Shown here: positions 58,717 through 64,000 of the stretch, piece after piece
Position numbering within the stretch: position 1 is the first letter of the stretch
Layout of the letters: every line of letters begins with the position of its first letter
NCBI RefSeq assembly: GCF_019428685.1
Contig: NZ_CP080095.1
Location: 992,001 to 1,056,000, forward strand
DNA length: 64,000 nucleotides
Direction: 5' to 3'
Source of the DNA: Paraburkholderia edwinii
GTDB lineage: Bacteria > Pseudomonadota > Gammaproteobacteria > Burkholderiales > Burkholderiaceae
Made by a program: the position numbers and the translations under genes
Notes under the pieces: model-generated
What the model was told of the DNA's origin: nothing
Database searches by the model: none
The model's input: only the letters and a program-made list of their open reading frames with translations

Positions 58717-59769
58717 TCACTCAGCTTCGCTGCGCGTCAGCAACATCGCATCGCCATAACTGAAGAAACGGTATCGTTCTTCGATTGCATGCGTATACGC
58801 GGCACGAATCGTATCGATGCCGGCGAATGCGGACACGAGCATCAGCAGCGTCGACTTCGGCAGATGGAAGTTCGTCACGAGCCGGTCAACGACACGAAAG
58901 CGATAGCCCGGTGTGATGAAGATATCCGTTTCCGCGCTCGTCGCGGCGAGCGGCCGGCCGGCGCTTTCCGCATCGCGCGCGGCGGCTTCGAGCGCGCGCA
59001 TCGACGTCGTGCCGACCGCGATCACGCGGCCGCCGCGCGCACGCGTCGCGGCGATCTTGTCGACCAGCGACTGCGGCAGCTGATACCACTCGCTGTGCAT
59101 CTTGTGCTCCGCGATGTTTTCGACGCGCACCGGCTGGAACGTGCCCGCGCCGACGTGCAGCGTGAGCGTCGCGCGTTCGACGCCGCGCGCATCGAGCCGC
59201 GCGAACAGCGCTTCGTCGAAATGCAGGCCGGCGGTCGGCGCGGCGACCGCGCCCGGATTTTGCGCGTAGACGGTCTGGTAGCGCGTTTCATCGGTTGCAT
59301 CGGGGTCGTGCTCGATGTACGGCGGCAGCGGCAGCCGGCCGTACTGCTCGATCAGCGTCAGGCAGTCGGCCGGAAAATGCAGCGTGTAGAACGGCTCGAC
59401 GCGCTCGCCGACCGTCACGTCGAACGCGTCGGCAAGACGTATTTGCGTGCCCGCGGCCGGGCTCTTGCTCGCGCGGATTTGCGCAAGCGCGGTGCGTTCG
59501 CCGGTGAGCCGCTCGATCAGCACCTCGATCTTGCCGCCGCTCGATTTATGGCCGAGAAAGCGCGCTTTCAGCACCTTCGTGTCGTTGAACACCAGCAGAT
59601 CGCCCGGCGCGACACAGTCGGGCAGTTCGGCAAAGTGACGGTCGATGAGCGTTGCCGGCTGAGTCCGGCTGTCCACTTCGAGCAGGCGGCTTGCGCTGCG
59701 CTCGGGCAACGCGACTTGTGCAATCAGTTCGGGCGGCAGCGCGAAATCGAAATCGGAGAGGGTGAACAT
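58717..59769 (-). CDS. queA: S-adenosylmethionine:tRNA ribosyltransferase-isomerase
   Basis: QueA converts preQ1 in tRNA to epoxyqueuosine using SAM. The 350-residue protein begins [18 protein letters not shown] and has [25 protein letters not shown] and [16 protein letters not shown], all typical. It is the first gene of the queA-tgt-yajC-secDF run. A 14-bp tandem repeat lies about 145 bp upstream of its start. Confidence 0.97.
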   Translation of the reverse strand: MFTLSDFDFALPPELIAQVALPERSASRLLEVDSRTQPATLIDRHFAELPDCVAPGDLLVFNDTKVLKARFLGHKSSGGKIEVLIERLTGERTALAQIRASKSPAAGTQIRLADAFDVTVGERVEPFYTLHFPADCLTLIEQYGRLPLPPYIEHDPDATDETRYQTVYAQNPGAVAAPTAGLHFDEALFARLDARGVERATLTLHVGAGTFQPVRVENIAEHKMHSEWYQLPQSLVDKIAATRARGGRVIAVGTTSMRALEAAARDAESAGRPLAATSAETDIFITPGYRFRVVDRLVTNFHLPKSTLLMLVSAFAGIDTIRAAYTHAIEERYRFFSYGDAMLLTRSEAE

Positions 59770-60236
59770 GCGGACGGGCTGAATACGGAACGGCTAATAA
59801 AGTGGCGTGCAAATGGTGCAAGCGCCTGGGTTCGGGCGTGCAGCAAAGCTGCGGCGGATGCGACGGCAATGCGGCAACGAATGCAGGAACGACGAAGCGG
59901 CGACGATGCGGCAACGACGATGCGGCAACGACGACGCGGCAACGACGACGCGGCAACGACGACGCGGCAACGACGACGCGGCAACGACGACGCGGCAACG
60001 ACGACGCGGCAACCGGCGGCAAATTATGACCAATGCCGCGCGCAGGCGATAAGCGGCAGCGATCCCGCAATGATCCAATCCGCGTCGGACTCAAGCAAAA
60101 CAGATCAGACAGAATCGACGCCGCGCGCCGAGCGGCTATGATTGCGGGACATTGCCGCGCCGGCGCCTGCCTCCTGATGCCGCGCCGAACGGCCACGAAA
60201 ACGTGGAAAGCCGATATTGTACTTGCGAAGCGACTC
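59770..60236. other. Divergent queA-recG region with tandem repeat
   Basis: The 467-bp gap holds the 14-bp repeat array listed separately and probably both promoters. In-frame codons upstream of recG reach to 60033 but are not conserved in character. No separate gene is credible; the repetitive reading frames here follow the repeat. Confidence 0.55.
59913..60010. repeat. 14-bp tandem repeat between queA and recG
   Basis: Seven head-to-tail copies of AACGACGACGCGGC fill 59913-60010; the first has one T for C and the other six are identical. Degenerate copies precede it from about 59870. There are no spacers, so it is not a CRISPR. The perfect copies imply recent expansion. Confidence 0.95.
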
Positions 60237-62570
<2,334 letters not shown>

Positions 62571-62646
62571 GTCATAAGCGCGGACGATGGCTGTTTGCCG
62601 CTCGCCGCGCTGCCGCAGCATGCGTGGTGGTTGGCGAATTGGCCCC

Positions 62647-62669
62647 ATAGGTGTATAACTGAAACCTAT
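62647..62669. promoter_or_regulatory. Candidate OxyR autoregulatory site
   Basis: ATAGGT (62647-62652) and ACCTAT (62664-62669) form an inverted repeat with an 11-base spacer, ending 28 bp before the oxyR start. OxyR sites are built from ATAG/CTAT half-sites, and OxyR commonly represses its own gene. Confidence 0.5.
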
Positions 62670-62697
62670 TGATTTTATTGCACTGATTGGTCCCTCA

Positions 62698-63657
62698 ATG
62701 ACGCTCACAGAACTGAAATACATCGTCGCGGTGGCGCGCGAGCGGCATTTCGGCCGCGCGGCGGAGGCGTGTTTCGTCAGCCAGCCGACGCTGTCCGTAG
62801 CGATCAAAAAACTCGAAGACGAACTGAACGTGCAGATCTTCGAGCGCGGCACGAGCGAGGTCAGCGTGACGCCGATCGGCGAGCAGATCGTCACGCAGGC
62901 GCAGCGCGTGCTCGAGCAGACGCTCGCGATCAAGGAGATCGCGAAACAGGGGAAGGATCCGCTCGTTGGGCCGCTGCGCCTTGGCGTTATTTACACGATC
63001 GGGCCGTATCTATTGCCGACGCTCGTCAAGCAGATGATCAAGCGCGTCCCGCAGATGCCGCTGATGCTGCAGGAAAACTACACGCTGAAGCTGATCGAAC
63101 TGCTGAAGCAGGGCGAAATCGACGTGGCGATCATGGCGCTGCCGTTTCCCGAAACGGGCCTGATGCTGCGGCCGCTCTACGACGAGCCGTTCGTCGTCGC
63201 GCTGCCGTCGGGCCACGCGTGGGAGACGCGCGACAAGATCGACGCGAGCGACCTCAAGCAGGAAACCATGCTGCTGCTCGGCAGCGGCCACTGCTTCCGC
63301 GATCACGTGCTCGGCGTGTGCCCGGAGCTGATGCGTTTCTCGCAGAACGCGGACGGTATTCAGAAGACCTTCGAAGGCTCATCGCTCGAGACGATTCGTC
63401 ATATGGTCGCGAGCGGCGTTGGCATTACCGTGCTGCCGCGCATGTCGGTGCACGAGGTAAAGCCCCATGCGGGCGGCGTGGATTCGGGGCTGCTCAGTTA
63501 TGTGGCCTTCGACGAGCCGGTGCCGGATCGCCGCGTCGTGCTTGCGTGGCGCAAGAGCTTCACGCGCATGCCGGCGATCGATGCGATCTGCGACGCGGTG
63601 GCCGCTTGTGATCTGCCCGGTGTGAAGAAGCTCGATTTGCCGGCGGCGGTGAATTGA
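62698..63657 (+). CDS. oxyR: Peroxide-sensing regulator OxyR
   Basis: A 319-residue LysR-family protein with the N-terminal HTH (HFGRAAEACFVSQPTLSVAI) and the peroxide-sensing cysteines exactly at Cys199 and Cys208 (GHCFRDHVLGVC), as in E. coli OxyR. Oxidation to a disulfide activates catalase and peroxidase genes. Placement after recG agrees with many proteobacteria. Confidence 0.96.
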   Translation: MTLTELKYIVAVARERHFGRAAEACFVSQPTLSVAIKKLEDELNVQIFERGTSEVSVTPIGEQIVTQAQRVLEQTLAIKEIAKQGKDPLVGPLRLGVIYTIGPYLLPTLVKQMIKRVPQMPLMLQENYTLKLIELLKQGEIDVAIMALPFPETGLMLRPLYDEPFVVALPSGHAWETRDKIDASDLKQETMLLLGSGHCFRDHVLGVCPELMRFSQNADGIQKTFEGSSLETIRHMVASGVGITVLPRMSVHEVKPHAGGVDSGLLSYVAFDEPVPDRRVVLAWRKSFTRMPAIDAICDAVAACDLPGVKKLDLPAAVN

Positions 63658-63701
63658 GGCGAGGGCGCCCGGTTAATGATGGGCGCTTACACCGTATCGC
63701 T

Positions 63702-64000
63702 TTAAAACGCGCTGTCGTGCAGCATGAGGAATGAAGGCGGCGACTCGTCGTCTGCCGCAGTGAGGGCCGCCTCGATATCCCGGCCGCCATAAAACACACC
63801 AACGATGATCGGCTGCTCGTCTTCGACAAGAAAGGCAATTGCTGTGCGGCCACGGTAGTTCGTCAGCCGCAGCCCGGGCCGAATATCGTCGCGCCGATGA
63901 CCGCGATGCGGGAAGGTCCGCAAGCTTTCGCAATACGCGACGATTCCATCTACGTAATCCACGGCCACGCGCGGCGAAGAGACATCCGCGAGATATCGCT
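63702..64000 (-). CDS. ParE/RelE-family toxin (partial at window edge)
   Basis: The visible 99 codons encode the C-terminal part of a type II toxin of the ParE group: SLRTFPHRGHRRDDIRPGLR, then NYRGRTAIAFLVED and YGGRDIE. The reading frame stays open to the window end (RYLADVSSPRVAVDYVDG), so the GTG at 63968 is probably internal and the true start lies beyond 64000. The partner antitoxin would be expected just upstream, outside the window. Confidence 0.75.
   Translation of the reverse strand, partial: RYLADVSSPRVAVDYVDGIVAYCESLRTFPHRGHRRDDIRPGLRLTNYRGRTAIAFLVEDEQPIIVGVFYGGRDIEAALTAADDESPPSFLMLHDSAF

Noticed and set aside
59913..60010. Possible CRISPR array
   Set aside because: The copies are directly adjacent with no spacers and are only 14 bp long, and no cas genes are present.
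59802..60052. Plus-strand frames with repeated Asn-Asp-Asp-Ala-Ala-Thr-Thr
   Set aside because: They simply translate the 14-bp tandem repeat, which stays open in every frame. There is no ribosome binding site or conserved flank.
63658..63701. GCGCCC/GGGCGC hairpin between oxyR and the toxin gene as a terminator
   Set aside because: It lacks a T-run on either strand and has a 10-base loop; too weak to call.

Overview
The window is ordinary chromosomal DNA of a GC-rich betaproteobacterium in the Burkholderiaceae, most like Paraburkholderia and its relatives. The evidence is gene content and order: edd-eda beside an RpiR regulator, gdhA-gltIJKL, ruvCAB next to purH-fis-dusB, mnmA-nudJ, a three-gene pntAA-pntAB-pntB set, queA-tgt-yajC-secDF and recG-oxyR. 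I see no prophage, insertion sequence, CRISPR array, tRNA or rRNA.

Layout. 1-5.3 kb is a gluconate/Entner-Doudoroff block: the start of a HexR-like RpiR regulator, divergent from edd-eda, then gntT and gntK. Two matching HexR-type operators lie in the divergent region, one of them exactly inside the predicted edd promoter. 5.3-19 kb holds purB, then a glutamate block: a HypT-like LysR regulator, gdhA and the gltIJKL transporter. After it comes a LysR-controlled accessory operon encoding an aconitase-superfamily hydro-lyase in two subunits, an RraA-family aldolase, an aminotransferase and a second GltI-like binding protein. 18.9-25.3 kb holds a class II glutamine amidotransferase, pyrC, a DUF3025 protein, RNase P RNA, an OsmC protein, a probable small RNA, rplM-rpsI and erpA. 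25.4-42.4 kb is housekeeping: anmK, tyrS, dtd, a phosphatase, ruvCAB, purH, fis-dusB, a UbiH-type hydroxylase, pepP, a GST, a glutamate-synthase-like membrane protein, mnmA and nudJ. 42.6-53.6 kb holds the transhydrogenase, an rRNA methyltransferase, the pqi lipid-transport operon and a cytochrome b561-YceI-YceI set. 53.6-64 kb holds secF-secD-yajC-tgt-queA, recG, oxyR and a ParE-like toxin cut by the window end.

The most interesting region is 12.9-18.8 kb. Read together, its genes fit catabolism of a glutamate-like amino acid substituted at C4: uptake, transamination, hydration, then aldol cleavage to pyruvate. 4-methyleneglutamate is my best guess. The hydro-lyase small subunit lacks the conserved substrate-binding arginine of the family, so ordinary leucine biosynthesis is unlikely. 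The second point of interest is a roughly 90-nt RNA gene with its own consensus promoter, an unpaired CUCCUCC loop and an intrinsic terminator, just upstream of rplM. Short perfect tandem repeats (10, 12, 13 and 14 bp units) also recur in and around housekeeping genes and look like strain-variable loci.
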